In this document: in pieces, positions 9,728 to 18,252 of the stretch
How positions within the stretch are numbered: position 1 is the first letter of the stretch
Layout of the letters: the number at the start of each line of letters is the position of its first letter
Origin: Bog-756 sp963745955
Lineage (GTDB): Bacteria > Actinomycetota > Acidimicrobiia > Acidimicrobiales > RAAP-2
Assembly: GCA_963745955.1 (NCBI GenBank)
Contig: CAVUZI010000007.1
Location: 980,275 to 1,044,274 of the forward strand
DNA: 64,000 nucleotides
Direction: 5' to 3'
Program-made: the position numbers and the translations under genes
The notes under the pieces: model-generated
What the model was told of the DNA's origin: nothing
Databases searched by the model: none
Seen by the model: only the letters and a program-made list of their open reading frames with translations

Positions 9728-10033
9728 ATGACGGTTGCCAAAGTGATCCGTTACCAAACCAGACCGGAATGCGCTGAGGAGAACGAGCGCCTGATTCGCG
9801 ACGTGTTCGCCGAGCTGGCCGCCGAGCGGCCGGAAGGCCTGCGGTATGCGACCTTCCGCCTCGCCGATGGCGTCAGCTTTCTCCATGTGGCCCTGCTCGA
9901 AGGCGAGGACAACCCGTTGTTCGAATCGGCCGCCTTCGCCAGATTCCAGTCGGCCATCGGTGACAGGGTCGTCGATGGGCCCCACCCGTCAGATGCCACC
10001 GTCATCGACTCCTACCGCTTCTTGGATCCCTGA
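9728..10033 (+). CDS. Small dimeric alpha-beta barrel (ABM-like) protein
   Basis: A 101-residue protein starting at ATG 9728, with AAGGAG just upstream. The sequence KVIRYQTRPECAEENERLI, a long helix, then GLRYATFRLADGVSFLHVALL fits the dimeric ferredoxin-like barrel of antibiotic-biosynthesis-monooxygenase-like proteins. Enzyme activity cannot be asserted. It follows the ArsR operon by about 75 bp and is probably its last gene. Confidence 0.65.
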   Translation: MTVAKVIRYQTRPECAEENERLIRDVFAELAAERPEGLRYATFRLADGVSFLHVALLEGEDNPLFESAAFARFQSAIGDRVVDGPHPSDATVIDSYRFLDP

Positions 10034-11369
10034 CCTCCTTTTGTGACCGCCCGGCCCGGACGGGTGGCCGGCCCGGCCCTCGCCATCGGGTGGAGATGGT
10101 GAGCCGCCTGGGACAACATCCCGGGTTCCAAACTGTGTATGGAATGACCTGAAATGGTGCGTGGCGGGGGCCCGGGTACCGGCCTCCAGGAGGCAATGCG
10201 GGTCTGGATCCTGCCGCCAACCGTGGGCGTCGCCCCGGGTTCCCAGCCGTCGATTACCTCCGAGTCCTCTGCGGTGCAGGGCGGGCGAACCGGCATTGGT
10301 GGGCTCGCTCAGCTGGATTTGCGGACTGGTCGAACCCAGGTGACCGGCGAGTCTGATTCACAGTCACCGGACACGATCATCTCGCTTTGCACCGTATTCC
10401 TCCTCCCACATTTGAGAGTTGTCCGCGCCGGTCGCACCGCATCCGATCCCAGGATGACCAACAGGTCGGTCCACCCGGAACTGGTGACTCGCGCCGGTCG
10501 GTGCTTCGACCACACCGCCGTATTCACCGATGAGCCGTGCCGGACCGGGCCAGCGGAGCTCACAGTCCGTGGACCGAGAAGGCGATGACCTTGCCGGTTC
10601 CCGTGCCGGTGATGCGCGGCAAGGACGGGACCTATATAGAGCGCAATGGGGCATGCAGCATTCAGTGGAAATGGCCCTCTGCCATTGACTTCCGGCCGCG
10701 CCGCCTCACCGTCGTGATCGAACGCCGTCGGCCCCAGCGATTTCATCGCCGGGCCAGCCCGCTTGTCGGGTCAGAGCCCGGCCCACTGCCGGCTCTCCAC
10801 TGCACCCGATTCCGCCGACGATTGCCCTGACCTGCCCGAATGCTCCTCAGGCACGCCTCCGGACGTGGCGCGTCCGATCGGATCCGGCGGCCGTCACCAT
10901 CCCCGCGTCGACTGATCGCCGGCCGCACCTGACGGACACGGACCATCTCGCCGGTCACGTACCGAGGGCCGGGTCAAGCGGCCCACAACCCGCCTGACGG
11001 CGGCCAATATCGCTCCTTGTCGAACCCACATGCACTCTCCGTGGCAGCAGTTGCAGGCCACCGGAGAGGGCGGCTAGAAGGATATTCGTATCCGTGGGCG
11101 CAGCAGAAATGAGGCGGAACTATGAAGGGGACCAGTGGTGGCGTCTCGAACGTCTCCTTGCCGTCGCACCCCGGCGCGCGCAGGCCCCATCCGATAACCG
11201 CCTCCCTCCCCCGGCGCCCACCGCGCGGGTACCGGGGAGACCTCCCGGAATGCACCCCGGTGGCACCATCCGGCACCCGGTCGCCTGTCCCCAACTCGCC
11301 CCGACGGAGCCGCGACTACCAATGGAACAGCGATTCACCATCGACCACGCAGGAGGTGAAAGGCGGCGA
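10034..11369. other. Gene-poor interval
   Basis: No reading frame here has convincing codon usage or a recognisable domain. The open frames on both strands are rich in Arg, Pro and Ser and read like shadows. The DNA is less uniformly GC-rich than its neighbours. A short hairpin, GGATA-TTCG-TATCC, lies at 11080-11093 about 280 bp before the SDR gene. The interval must contain the promoter for the SDR gene and may hold eroded genes. Confidence 0.5.
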
Positions 11370-12725
11370 ATGACTACCAAAGCTGATCTTGTCGAGCAGA
11401 TCCTCGGTCTCCGTCCTGAACGCGGTCTCGAGCGTCTTTCGGTGCTCACTCGCGAGTTGGTCGACTACCGGGACAACCCACAGATGGAGAAGCACCGTTT
11501 CGAGGGCACCCGCCTCCGTGGCATCACCGGTTACAGCTGCGACCTCCTTCCCAACTGGGAGCGCGTTCTCGTCACCGGCGGCACCGGCTGCGTCGGTCAT
11601 GTCGTGCTCAGCCATCTCGTCGCAGATCTGCCTGATACACGATTCCTGTCCGTCGCCCGCCGTCCCCCGGTCCCAGAACGCAGGGTGGATCGGGTCGTCT
11701 ACCGGCGTGGCGACGTGCGCAACGCCAAGCAGATGAGCGCGATCATGGCCGACTTCCGGCCGGACGTTGTCATCCACCTCGCTGCGCAGCGCAACCCCGC
11801 CCTGGCCGAACGGCGGATCGCCGAGACCGTCTCCACCAATGTGGTCGGCTCGCAGGTCGTCCTCGAAGCGTCGGGGGAGGCCGGTGTCGGCACGGTGATC
11901 GTGGCCAGCACCGGCAAAGCGGTCCGGCTCTTCACCGGGGATACGTACGCAGCCACCAAGAAGCTGGTCGAGTACCAGTCCGAGGCCGCGGCCAAGCGGT
12001 ACGACATGAATATCTCCTGTACCCGGTTCACCCATGTCGTGGACAACAGCATCGTGGGGCAGAACATCCTCAGGTGGATCGCCAACGACGATCCCATTCT
12101 GTTGCACTCACCGTTCGTGCAGCTCCCGGTCCAGTCCGCCCTGGAGTGCTACCAGCTCTTGATGACCGCGGGGGTCGTTGCCGAGCCGGACCGGCCGAAG
12201 GTCGTGGCCCTGCGGGATCTCGGGTGGCCCCCGATCGGCCTCTTGGACCTGACACTCGACTACCTCGCCGACAACCCCGAGTCTCGATCCCCGATCGTGT
12301 TCACCGGATATCCCCCCGGCTACGAAGCGGCTGCCTACCCGGGGACCTACGACCCGCTCTCGGCCGGGGACGTCAGCCCTCTGATGAACTGCATCGAGGC
12401 GACACGTACGACCCCGACGCATGTCCTCGGCGATTTCATCGACTACTTCGAGCTGATCGACGGTCGATCCCCGCAGCTCGATGAGGCACTGTGCGAGATC
12501 ACCGACGCCTGCCAGGCGAAGAAGAGGAACGATCGGGTGATCGGCGCCCTGCTCCACAATGCGTCGGTGGCGCTCCTGCAGCACTCGATGGAGCAGACCG
12601 AGGCGGAGAGGGTCAGGCGCATCCACCGCTTCGGGCAGCGGCACGATCCCCTCATCGACGATCACGCCTTCATCCACCAACGGCTCGAGGCCTTCTTGAA
12701 CACCGAGCACGCCGCGCTGGTGTAG
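11370..12725 (+). CDS. NAD-dependent extended SDR, sugar-nucleotide epimerase/dehydratase type
   Basis: A 451-residue protein. The Rossmann glycine motif VLVTGGTGCVGHVV begins near residue 68. It is followed by an acidic/basic loop (SVARRPPVPERRVDRVVYRR), the NAD-binding DVVIHLAAQRNP, and the catalytic Tyr-x-x-x-Lys in DTYAATKKLVEY. This order is that of the extended SDRs of the CapD/FlaA1 or UDP-sugar 4,6-dehydratase type, which modify nucleotide sugars for surface polysaccharides. The ~65-residue N-terminal extension and ~130-residue C-terminal extension are unusual for simple epimerases. The start ATG 11370 has AGGAGG 14 bases upstream, which is far; an in-frame ATG at 11322 is the alternative. 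Confidence 0.85.
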   Translation: MTTKADLVEQILGLRPERGLERLSVLTRELVDYRDNPQMEKHRFEGTRLRGITGYSCDLLPNWERVLVTGGTGCVGHVVLSHLVADLPDTRFLSVARRPPVPERRVDRVVYRRGDVRNAKQMSAIMADFRPDVVIHLAAQRNPALAERRIAETVSTNVVGSQVVLEASGEAGVGTVIVASTGKAVRLFTGDTYAATKKLVEYQSEAAAKRYDMNISCTRFTHVVDNSIVGQNILRWIANDDPILLHSPFVQLPVQSALECYQLLMTAGVVAEPDRPKVVALRDLGWPPIGLLDLTLDYLADNPESRSPIVFTGYPPGYEAAAYPGTYDPLSAGDVSPLMNCIEATRTTPTHVLGDFIDYFELIDGRSPQLDEALCEITDACQAKKRNDRVIGALLHNASVALLQHSMEQTEAERVRRIHRFGQRHDPLIDDHAFIHQRLEAFLNTEHAALV

Positions 12726-12746
12726 GTCGAGGCTCGGCAACAGGCA

Positions 12747-12776
12747 CGCCGGCCACGCAGGGGGTGCGGGCCGGCG
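12747..12776 (+). terminator. Hairpin after the SDR gene
   Basis: CGCCGGCC at 12747-12754 and GGCCGGCG at 12769-12776 form an 8-bp GC stem with a 14-base loop, 21 bases after the SDR stop. No U-tract follows, as is common in GC-rich actinobacteria. Confidence 0.4.
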
Positions 12777-12973
12777 TCACGATTGACCGGCGTTTCCGCC
12801 GGGATTCGGTTGGCGAACAACATCGGTGGGTGAGGAGATCGCCCGGCCGCACGTGTCCATCGGGGAGTCCGACGAGGACGTGACAGCGGCGTTCCGGATG
12901 AACTACACCATGACAGACGACGGTGCCGATCCCGGACCCGGGGCCAGATCCGTTGGCCATCGGAGTGCCCCAC

Positions 12974-13609
12974 ATGAACCACCCCATCTTCGCCCGCATC
13001 TACGCCAGAAGGTCTGTCGCCGAGGCCCACCTTCAGGAGGCCTACCGCCGGGAGCTCCTCGGCGGTCTGTCGGGCCGGGTCCTCGAGGTCGGGTGCGGGA
13101 ACGGCCTGAACTTCGCCTACTACCCTCCCTCGGTCACCGAGGTGGTCGGTGTCGAGCCGGAGCGGTACCTCCGACGCCAGGCCCACATCGCCTCCTTGAA
13201 GGTACCATCCCCGGTCCAGGTCGTCGAGGGTCAGGCCGGATCGGTCTCCGAGGTGGTCACCGGCACATTCGATGCCGTCGTGTTCTCGTTGGTGCTGTGC
13301 AGCATCTCCGACCCGAGGGCGGCGTTGGTCGAGGCCAAGAAGGTGCTCAACGATGGAGCGGCCGTCCGCTTCTACGAGCACGTGTTGTCCGACAGTCCAC
13401 GAGCTGCACGACTGCAGAGGCTCTTCGCCCCGGCGTGGAGCACGGTGGCCGGTGGATGCCGACCCGACAGGGACACGCTTTCCGTGATCAGGGAGGAGTT
13501 CGAGATTTCGGGCACCCGGGCCTTCGATTTCTGCCCCGGCTGCCGGATCCCCCTCGGAATCGTGGCGCCCCACGTATTGGCGCAAGGCGTGTTCCGGTCG
13601 ACCCGGTGA
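12974..13609 (+). CDS. Class I SAM-dependent methyltransferase
   Basis: A 211-residue methyltransferase. Motif I is VLEVGCGNGLNFAYYP near residue 40, with the acidic SAM-ribose residue in VGVEPERYLR. Motif IV is FDAVVFSLVLCSISDP and the post-motif is LNDGAAVRFYEHV. The pattern is closest to small lipid or METTL7-like methyltransferases, and the substrate is unknown. I prefer ATG 12974 (MNHPIFARIY) because upstream in-frame residues do not look like the domain; the frame is open to 12923. Confidence 0.88.
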   Translation: MNHPIFARIYARRSVAEAHLQEAYRRELLGGLSGRVLEVGCGNGLNFAYYPPSVTEVVGVEPERYLRRQAHIASLKVPSPVQVVEGQAGSVSEVVTGTFDAVVFSLVLCSISDPRAALVEAKKVLNDGAAVRFYEHVLSDSPRAARLQRLFAPAWSTVAGGCRPDRDTLSVIREEFEISGTRAFDFCPGCRIPLGIVAPHVLAQGVFRSTR

Positions 13610-13657
13610 CCTGAACCCCTGCCGCCGCCTGCGGCCCGGCCGCTACGCTGAGCCGGC

Positions 13658-14314
13658 GTGGACCCGTCGATGACCGAAATCACCGGCGGCGACACCACCT
13701 GGCGTTTCGAGGAGTCCTTCCTCACCTCGAACTGGACCTGCATCTGGGGCCGCGGCTGCCTCGGCATCCTTCCCCGGCCGGCGCCCGAGCTCGGGCATGG
13801 GTGTTGCTCGATCGGCGCCGAGCTGGACGGCGAGGACGAGGCGCGGCGGATTGCTGCGCTGGCGGCCACGTTGGATCCGGAACGGTTCGAGCATCACGAG
13901 ACCGCGACCGCAGGGGGGATCTTCGCCGATGCGAGCCGAACGGGCACCAGGGTGGTGGACGGAGCGTGCATCTTTCTCAACCGACCCGGGTTCGGCGGGG
14001 GCGCCGGATGCGCGCTGCACCTGGCCGCGCTCGATTCGGACGAGCCGCCCATCGACTTCAAGCCCTCCGTCTGCTGGCAGCTTCCGATCAAAGTGGACTG
14101 GGAACCGGCCGACGACGGAACCGAGGTGGCGACGGTCCGGGGGTGGACGAGGCGCGACTGGGGTGCCGAAGGCGAGACCATGGCGTGGTGCTGTACCGAG
14201 GGAACCACCGCCTACGTGGGCGAACAGCCGGTACTCGAATCAATGGCCGAGGAGCTCGAGGCGATCGTCGGTGCCGAGGTCTACGCCGAGCTCCGCAGCC
14301 GCCTGCAGCCCTGA
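13658..14314 (+). CDS. Cysteine-rich protein, YkgJ/DUF3109-like
   Basis: A 218-residue soluble protein with conserved-looking cysteines: WTCIWGRGCLG, HGCCSIGAEL, GACIFLNRPGF, GAGCALHLAAL, PSVCWQLPIK and MAWCCTEG. Paired CC motifs and a CxxxH (GCALH) recall the zinc- or iron-chelating YkgJ-like cysteine-cluster proteins. I cannot confirm the family. GTG 13658 or ATG 13670 may start it. The next gene is convergent and begins its stop 48 bases away. Confidence 0.6.
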   Translation: MDPSMTEITGGDTTWRFEESFLTSNWTCIWGRGCLGILPRPAPELGHGCCSIGAELDGEDEARRIAALAATLDPERFEHHETATAGGIFADASRTGTRVVDGACIFLNRPGFGGGAGCALHLAALDSDEPPIDFKPSVCWQLPIKVDWEPADDGTEVATVRGWTRRDWGAEGETMAWCCTEGTTAYVGEQPVLESMAEELEAIVGAEVYAELRSRLQP

Positions 14315-14362
14315 CACAGAAGCGTCCCGTGTGTCGATCGGGCGCCGTCTGCGAGGCCGGGA

Positions 14363-15031
14363 TCAGCCCGAATCGACCGAGTCGGTGGTCCGCTGCCGGA
14401 TACGACGGCCTGTGATCTCGACAGGGACGATGCGCACATACAGATCCCGTTCGCCGGCGGCCCACGGGGTGATGGGCAGGCGACGGACCTGTTCGAGCTC
14501 TGCAGGGTCGGCGACGACATGTCCGTGCCCCCGTGCCAACACGCTCCATCCCTCGGCCAGTGCCTCGTCGAGGTGGTCGACCTCGAAGGACACCCGGTCA
14601 TGGCTGAGAGACGGGGTCAGTTCGGACATCGGTTCGGTCCGGAAGACGATGTCCCCGTCGAGCATCTGGAAATTGACCGGAAGGGCCACCGGTCCCCCGG
14701 TTCCCACGAAGACGACACGACCCACCCCGCCCGGGCTGATCAGCCCATGGCATTCGTCGGCATCCAGGTGATCGAGAACCGGCCGGCTCAAGGGCTTGGC
14801 CCGCCCCGGGGGCGCCTGCATCCCGCCTCCGGCGATGGCGTCGACCGTCGTCTCGAGAGCGGCGGCTAGACGCCAGAGTGCAGCCCGCGAGAGCTGGGGC
14901 GACGGATTGACCTCCACCGAATGAAGGTACGAGGCATCCATCCCCGCCCGAGCCGCCACCGACTCGAGGCTCAATCCCAGCTCCCGGCGACGCTCCGCTA
15001 CCCTCCGACCCAGGTCACCGCTGTTGCTCAT
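14363..15031 (-). CDS. XRE helix-turn-helix fused to a PPOX-fold domain
   Basis: A 222-residue two-domain protein. Residues 1-65 are a Cro/C1-type helix-turn-helix (RRRELGLSLESVAARAGMD, then SYLHSVEVNPSPQLS). Residues 80-215 are a flavin-binding-type split barrel (DECHGLISPGGVGRVVF, ALPVNFQMLDGDIVFRTE, then GWSVLARGHGHVV). Such fusions occur in actinobacteria and may sense a flavin or redox state, but no target is known. It lies downstream of and on the same strand as the usp gene of the fluoride operon, with a 77-bp gap. Confidence 0.88.
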   Translation of the reverse strand: MSNSGDLGRRVAERRRELGLSLESVAARAGMDASYLHSVEVNPSPQLSRAALWRLAAALETTVDAIAGGGMQAPPGRAKPLSRPVLDHLDADECHGLISPGGVGRVVFVGTGGPVALPVNFQMLDGDIVFRTEPMSELTPSLSHDRVSFEVDHLDEALAEGWSVLARGHGHVVADPAELEQVRRLPITPWAAGERDLYVRIVPVEITGRRIRQRTTDSVDSG

Positions 15032-15107
15032 GATCCCTCCTCACTTGCTGCTGTCATCATGACCGCCGGAGAGGGCCCGTATCTAGGGCCCTTCGTCCCA
15101 ACCGGGA

Positions 15108-15578
15108 TCATGGGCCCGGGTCGCCGTGCCTGCCCGGGGGCTGGGACACGATGAGGACCGGGCGGCTGTGCTCCCGGACGAGACCGTGGCTCACGGACCC
15201 CCCTCCGAGGAGCCGCTGCATCGAAGCCCCGAATCCCGCGCCACGCGTGCCGACCACGATCATCAGCGCATCGTGACGGTCTGCGATGGCGGTAATCGCC
15301 CTGACCGGTTCGCCACGCTCGGGATAGTACGTCCAGTCGACCCTGGCCCCCGCCATCAGGGCCTCGACCCGCTCGTGCTCCTCGTCCAGTGCGATCCGCC
15401 CCCGCTCCTCCCAATCGGAAGAATCCGGGTCGACGGGATAGTCGAGCAGGTCGACGACATGGACGATGTGCAATCGGGCGCCCAGCCTCTCGGCGAGATC
15501 GACGGCCACCAAGAGCGCGTCCTGGCTGGCCTCTCGGAGGTCGTAGCCGACCACCAGGTCAGTTGTTCGGTCGTTCAT
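15108..15578 (-). CDS. Universal stress protein (UspA family)
   Basis: A 156-residue single-domain Usp. It starts TDLVVGYDLREASQDALLVA and ends with the ATP-binding signature GTRGAGFGASMQRLLGGGS followed by VREHSRPVLIV, i.e. Gx2Gx9G(S/T). This is the ATP-binding class of Usp. Its ATG overlaps the TGA of the upstream crcB gene (15575-15578). It is therefore the third cistron behind the fluoride riboswitch, implying a role during fluoride stress. Confidence 0.93.
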   Translation of the reverse strand: MNDRTTDLVVGYDLREASQDALLVAVDLAERLGARLHIVHVVDLLDYPVDPDSSDWEERGRIALDEEHERVEALMAGARVDWTYYPERGEPVRAITAIADRHDALMIVVGTRGAGFGASMQRLLGGGSVSHGLVREHSRPVLIVSQPPGRHGDPGP

Positions 15579-15961
15579 GGCCTCACGACCGCCAAGCCTA
15601 TTGCGGCGGCTCCCATGGTGACCACCAACGTACCGAGGGCACTGCCGATTGCCGCGCCATAGAGCCGGCGCTGCACAAGACGGACCGTCTCGAAGCTCGC
15701 GGTGCTGAACGTCGTGTAGCCGCCGCAGAATCCGGTGCCGACCACGATCTTGAGATCGGACGGATCGTGATGGAACAGGATCAGCCCGGTCACCATCCCG
15801 AGCACCAACGATCCGCTGACATTGATGACGAAGGTCGACCACGGGAACTCGGATCTGACCCTCCGGCGAACGACACCGTCCAGCGCGAAGCGGCTCACCG
15901 CGCCGGCGGCACCGGCCAGGGAGACCCACAGTCCGATCACGGCTCGACCCGCCGGGCCCAC
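15575..15961 (-). CDS. crcB: Fluoride channel subunit CrcB/Fluc (second copy)
   Basis: A 128-residue membrane protein with four predicted helices. Fluc motifs are all present: GAVSRFALD in helix 1, FVINVSGSLVLG in helix 2, and VVGTGFCGGYTTFSTAS in helix 3 with the Phe-box and Ser/Thr residues lining the pore. Fluc proteins export toxic fluoride passively as antiparallel dimers. The gene overlaps the first crcB copy by 25 bp and the usp gene by 4 bp. Paired crcB genes normally encode a heterodimer of opposite topology. Confidence 0.95.
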   Translation of the reverse strand: MGPAGRAVIGLWVSLAGAAGAVSRFALDGVVRRRVRSEFPWSTFVINVSGSLVLGMVTGLILFHHDPSDLKIVVGTGFCGGYTTFSTASFETVRLVQRRLYGAAIGSALGTLVVTMGAAAIGLAVVRP

Positions 15962-16443
15962 AGCCGATGGTGGCCGGCTGCGGCCGTGATGCCGATGGCG
16001 GTCGCCCCCAGGCCGCCGAGGACGCTGCCGACCCCGTAGGCGAGAGCCAACCCGCCGTCATTGCTCCGCACGAGCAGGTCGGCCTCGACGGCAAGGGTGC
16101 TGAACGTGGTCAGCGCACCGCAGAAGCCCACGCCCACCAGGAGGCGCGCCGCCTGCCGCCTGCCGATGTCCGGCCCCCGTCGGGCAAGACCCTCGAGGAG
16201 GGCCCCGAGCACCAATGCCCCCGCCATGTTGACCACGAAGCTTCCCGTCGGCCAGTGTCCGGTAACGCTCGGAAGGGCCAGCGAGACGCCGTACCGGGCT
16301 GCAGTTCCCGATGCACCGCCGATGGCCACCAGGCAGAGCAGGAACGGCTGGGCATGAGCGACGGCGGGCCGGCCGTCATCGCTCGGCGGGCCCGCGTCGG
16401 GATCGAGCGGCATTTCCGGATGAGAATCAGTGGACTCCGTCAT
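15937..16443 (-). CDS. crcB: Fluoride channel subunit CrcB/Fluc (first copy)
   Basis: A 168-residue Fluc protein. About 30 hydrophilic residues (DSHPEMPLDPDAGPPSDDG) precede the four-helix core, which has GGASGTAARYG, FVVNMAGALVLG and LLVGVGFCGALTTFSTLA. The start ATG 16443 has GGAGG five bases upstream (16449-16453), immediately after a fluoride riboswitch. It is the first gene of the crcB-crcB-usp operon. The two subunits differ enough in sequence to be obligate partners. Confidence 0.95.
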   Translation of the reverse strand: MTESTDSHPEMPLDPDAGPPSDDGRPAVAHAQPFLLCLVAIGGASGTAARYGVSLALPSVTGHWPTGSFVVNMAGALVLGALLEGLARRGPDIGRRQAARLLVGVGFCGALTTFSTLAVEADLLVRSNDGGLALAYGVGSVLGGLGATAIGITAAAGHHRLWARRVEP

Positions 16444-16458
16444 ACGAACCTCCGCTAG

Positions 16459-16536
16459 TACGTGGAGGAACCATCAGCCACGGGGGCGGTTCAGGTGGCA
16501 GTACCACCAAGGCGGAGTCCCATCGCCGCCGCCGAT
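16459..16536 (-). promoter_or_regulatory. Fluoride riboswitch (crcB motif)
   Basis: Read on the minus strand, the leader contains the crcB-motif elements in order. GGCGATGGGACTCCGCC forms the P1 hairpin (16511-16527 region), followed by a variable GGTGG/CCACC hairpin, AACCGCC, then GGCTGATGGTTCC. The loop GGGAC can pair with GTTCC of the last element as the expected 5-bp pseudoknot. The ribosome-binding site of crcB follows within 10 bases. Fluoride binding would be expected to turn expression on. Confidence 0.88.
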
Positions 16537-16591
16537 CGTACCAGGTGCGGATGAAACGATGATGCCCTCGTGGGCCTACCGGCGCGGCAAA

Positions 16592-16624
16592 GCGACCACG
16601 GGAAGCACGCCTTCCCGTGGTCGC
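16592..16624 (-). terminator. Strong hairpin after the amino-acid permease gene
   Basis: GCGACCACGGGAAG (16592-16605) pairs perfectly with CTTCCCGTGGTCGC (16611-16624) across a 5-base loop. The 14-bp stem lies 57 bases past the permease stop and upstream of the fluoride riboswitch, so it likely insulates the two minus-strand transcription units. Confidence 0.7.
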
Positions 16625-16680
16625 TCGCCGCTACCGCCCCACCAACCCCGGGGCGTCGTCAGAGATGTCCTGTGCTACCG

Positions 16681-18252
16681 CTACGAGGCGGCCGGCTCCG
16701 CCTGGGCTCCGATCGTCTCCCGGTCGCGACGGGGGGCGGAGACGGCGCCCCCGACCCCCGGCACGGTCGAGTTGCCCGGGAGCCCGTCCTCCATCGAACC
16801 CATGCCAACCGGTACCGGTGGATGGGTTCGTTCGAGATCGGCCTCGATCTCGGTCAGCACACCGGGTCGGCGCCGGTTGGTGACGTAGAGCCATCCCGAT
16901 CCGCCGATCATGTAGGCGAGGAAGATGTACGGGAAGATGTCGACGGGGTACGGCGGCACCGGGACGAAACTCCCGATGAGCGGGACCATCAGCAACAGGC
17001 AGGCCAGAACCGCGACCACGACGTGGTGCGGTCTCAACTCGTCCCGCTTCTTCAGGTAGACCGGGGCGGCCACCGAGATGAGGAAGTACGCAGTCAGGAA
17101 GCCGAAGGCGGCCAGGGTTCCCGCGTCACCGAAGATGGTGTTGGGATTGGTGAAGATCTCCAGCACCACGGGGAGGGCCAGGATGGCCAGGATGTACGAC
17201 GTGATGGCCACGTGCGGCGTCTGGTTCTCCTTGTGGGCCCGACCCAGGTGCTTCGGGAAGATCGTGTGCTCGGCCATCGGATAGATGATCCGCGAGCCGG
17301 CGTTCAGGCACGACAGGGTGAGTGAGAAGAAGCTCACCATGGCCCCGAGCGCCACGGGGATCTTGAAGAAGGTCACGTCGTAGATCTGTCCGAGGGTCGT
17401 CAGGGGAAGGGCGATCTCGTTGAGTGGCGTGCCGTAGTGCCGGGTGCCGAAGACCTCCACGTAGCTCATGAACACCATGAACGCCCCGGTGATGATGAGG
17501 CTGATGACCACCGCCCGGGGGATGTTCTTCAACGGGTTCTTCGCCTCACCGCCGAGCGTGGTCGCACTCTCGAACCCGACCAGGGAGAAGATGCAGATCA
17601 CGACGGCCAGGCTCAGCCCGTGGAACGTCATGCCCTTCGCCTTGACGATGGTGGTGTCGATCGTGAAGCCGTGCTTGAACAGGACCACGAACGCCAGGCT
17701 GAGGATGCACGCCACCGACACGACCTCGAACACCAGCGTGAGCAGCGAGGACACGTGGATGTCCTTGTAGGCGATGAACCAGCAGACGGCCGCGCTCAGA
17801 CAGAAGAAGAGCACCGGGGGCACGACGGTGTGGATTCCGATACCGGAGAGGAACTGGGCGGCGAAGATCGAGAAGCCTGCCAGTCCTGCGACCCCGATGA
17901 AGAGGTAGGCCCAGATCAGGCTGAATCCGGAGATCACGCCCGATGTGGGCCCGAGCCCTCGACCGGTGTACCCGTACATCGACCCGGCCAACGCGGACCG
18001 CTTGGCGAACTGGTTCAGACACCCGACCACGAAGAGCAGCATCACGGTGCCGAATGCGTAGGCCAGCCAGGTCCCGTTGCCGGCGTCGCCGTAGCAGAGC
18101 GCGATGATCAGCACGGCCGTCATGGTCGGCGAGATCACCGCGATGGACTGGGCCAGCACCGTCGGGAAGCCCAGCGCATTCCTCCGTAGTCCGGGATGGG
18201 CCTTGGTGGAGCCCGGGGGATCGCCTCTCGTCAATGTCGTCATGCTGCTCAC
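16681..18252 (-). CDS. APC-superfamily amino-acid permease
   Basis: A 523-residue inner-membrane transporter with about twelve hydrophobic segments. It opens with the APC signature region (SIAVISPTMTAVLIIALCYGDAG) and has GSMYGYTGRGLGPTSG. Helix 6 carries SLVGFESATTLGGEAKNP, the family's conserved Gly-Phe-Glu turn. It should exchange or co-transport an amino acid or amine with protons. A hydrophilic tail of about 60 residues follows the last helix. The upstream neighbour on the same strand is an M24 peptidase-fold protein and then an XRE-cupin regulator, an arrangement typical for uptake and breakdown of a nitrogenous compound. Starts at 18252 and 18243 are both possible. Confidence 0.92.
   Translation of the reverse strand: MSSMTTLTRGDPPGSTKAHPGLRRNALGFPTVLAQSIAVISPTMTAVLIIALCYGDAGNGTWLAYAFGTVMLLFVVGCLNQFAKRSALAGSMYGYTGRGLGPTSGVISGFSLIWAYLFIGVAGLAGFSIFAAQFLSGIGIHTVVPPVLFFCLSAAVCWFIAYKDIHVSSLLTLVFEVVSVACILSLAFVVLFKHGFTIDTTIVKAKGMTFHGLSLAVVICIFSLVGFESATTLGGEAKNPLKNIPRAVVISLIITGAFMVFMSYVEVFGTRHYGTPLNEIALPLTTLGQIYDVTFFKIPVALGAMVSFFSLTLSCLNAGSRIIYPMAEHTIFPKHLGRAHKENQTPHVAITSYILAILALPVVLEIFTNPNTIFGDAGTLAAFGFLTAYFLISVAAPVYLKKRDELRPHHVVVAVLACLLLMVPLIGSFVPVPPYPVDIFPYIFLAYMIGGSGWLYVTNRRRPGVLTEIEADLERTHPPVPVGMGSMEDGLPGNSTVPGVGGAVSAPRRDRETIGAQAEPAAS

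Noticed and set aside
10154..10588. A 144-codon open frame in the gene-poor interval
   Set aside because: No ribosome-binding site, no domain and irregular codon usage; overlapping open frames of similar quality exist on both strands.
17437..18189. A 250-codon plus-strand open frame opposite the permease
   Set aside because: Composition is Asp/Glu/His/Gln/Arg-rich, as expected from the reverse complement of membrane-helix codons; no domain.
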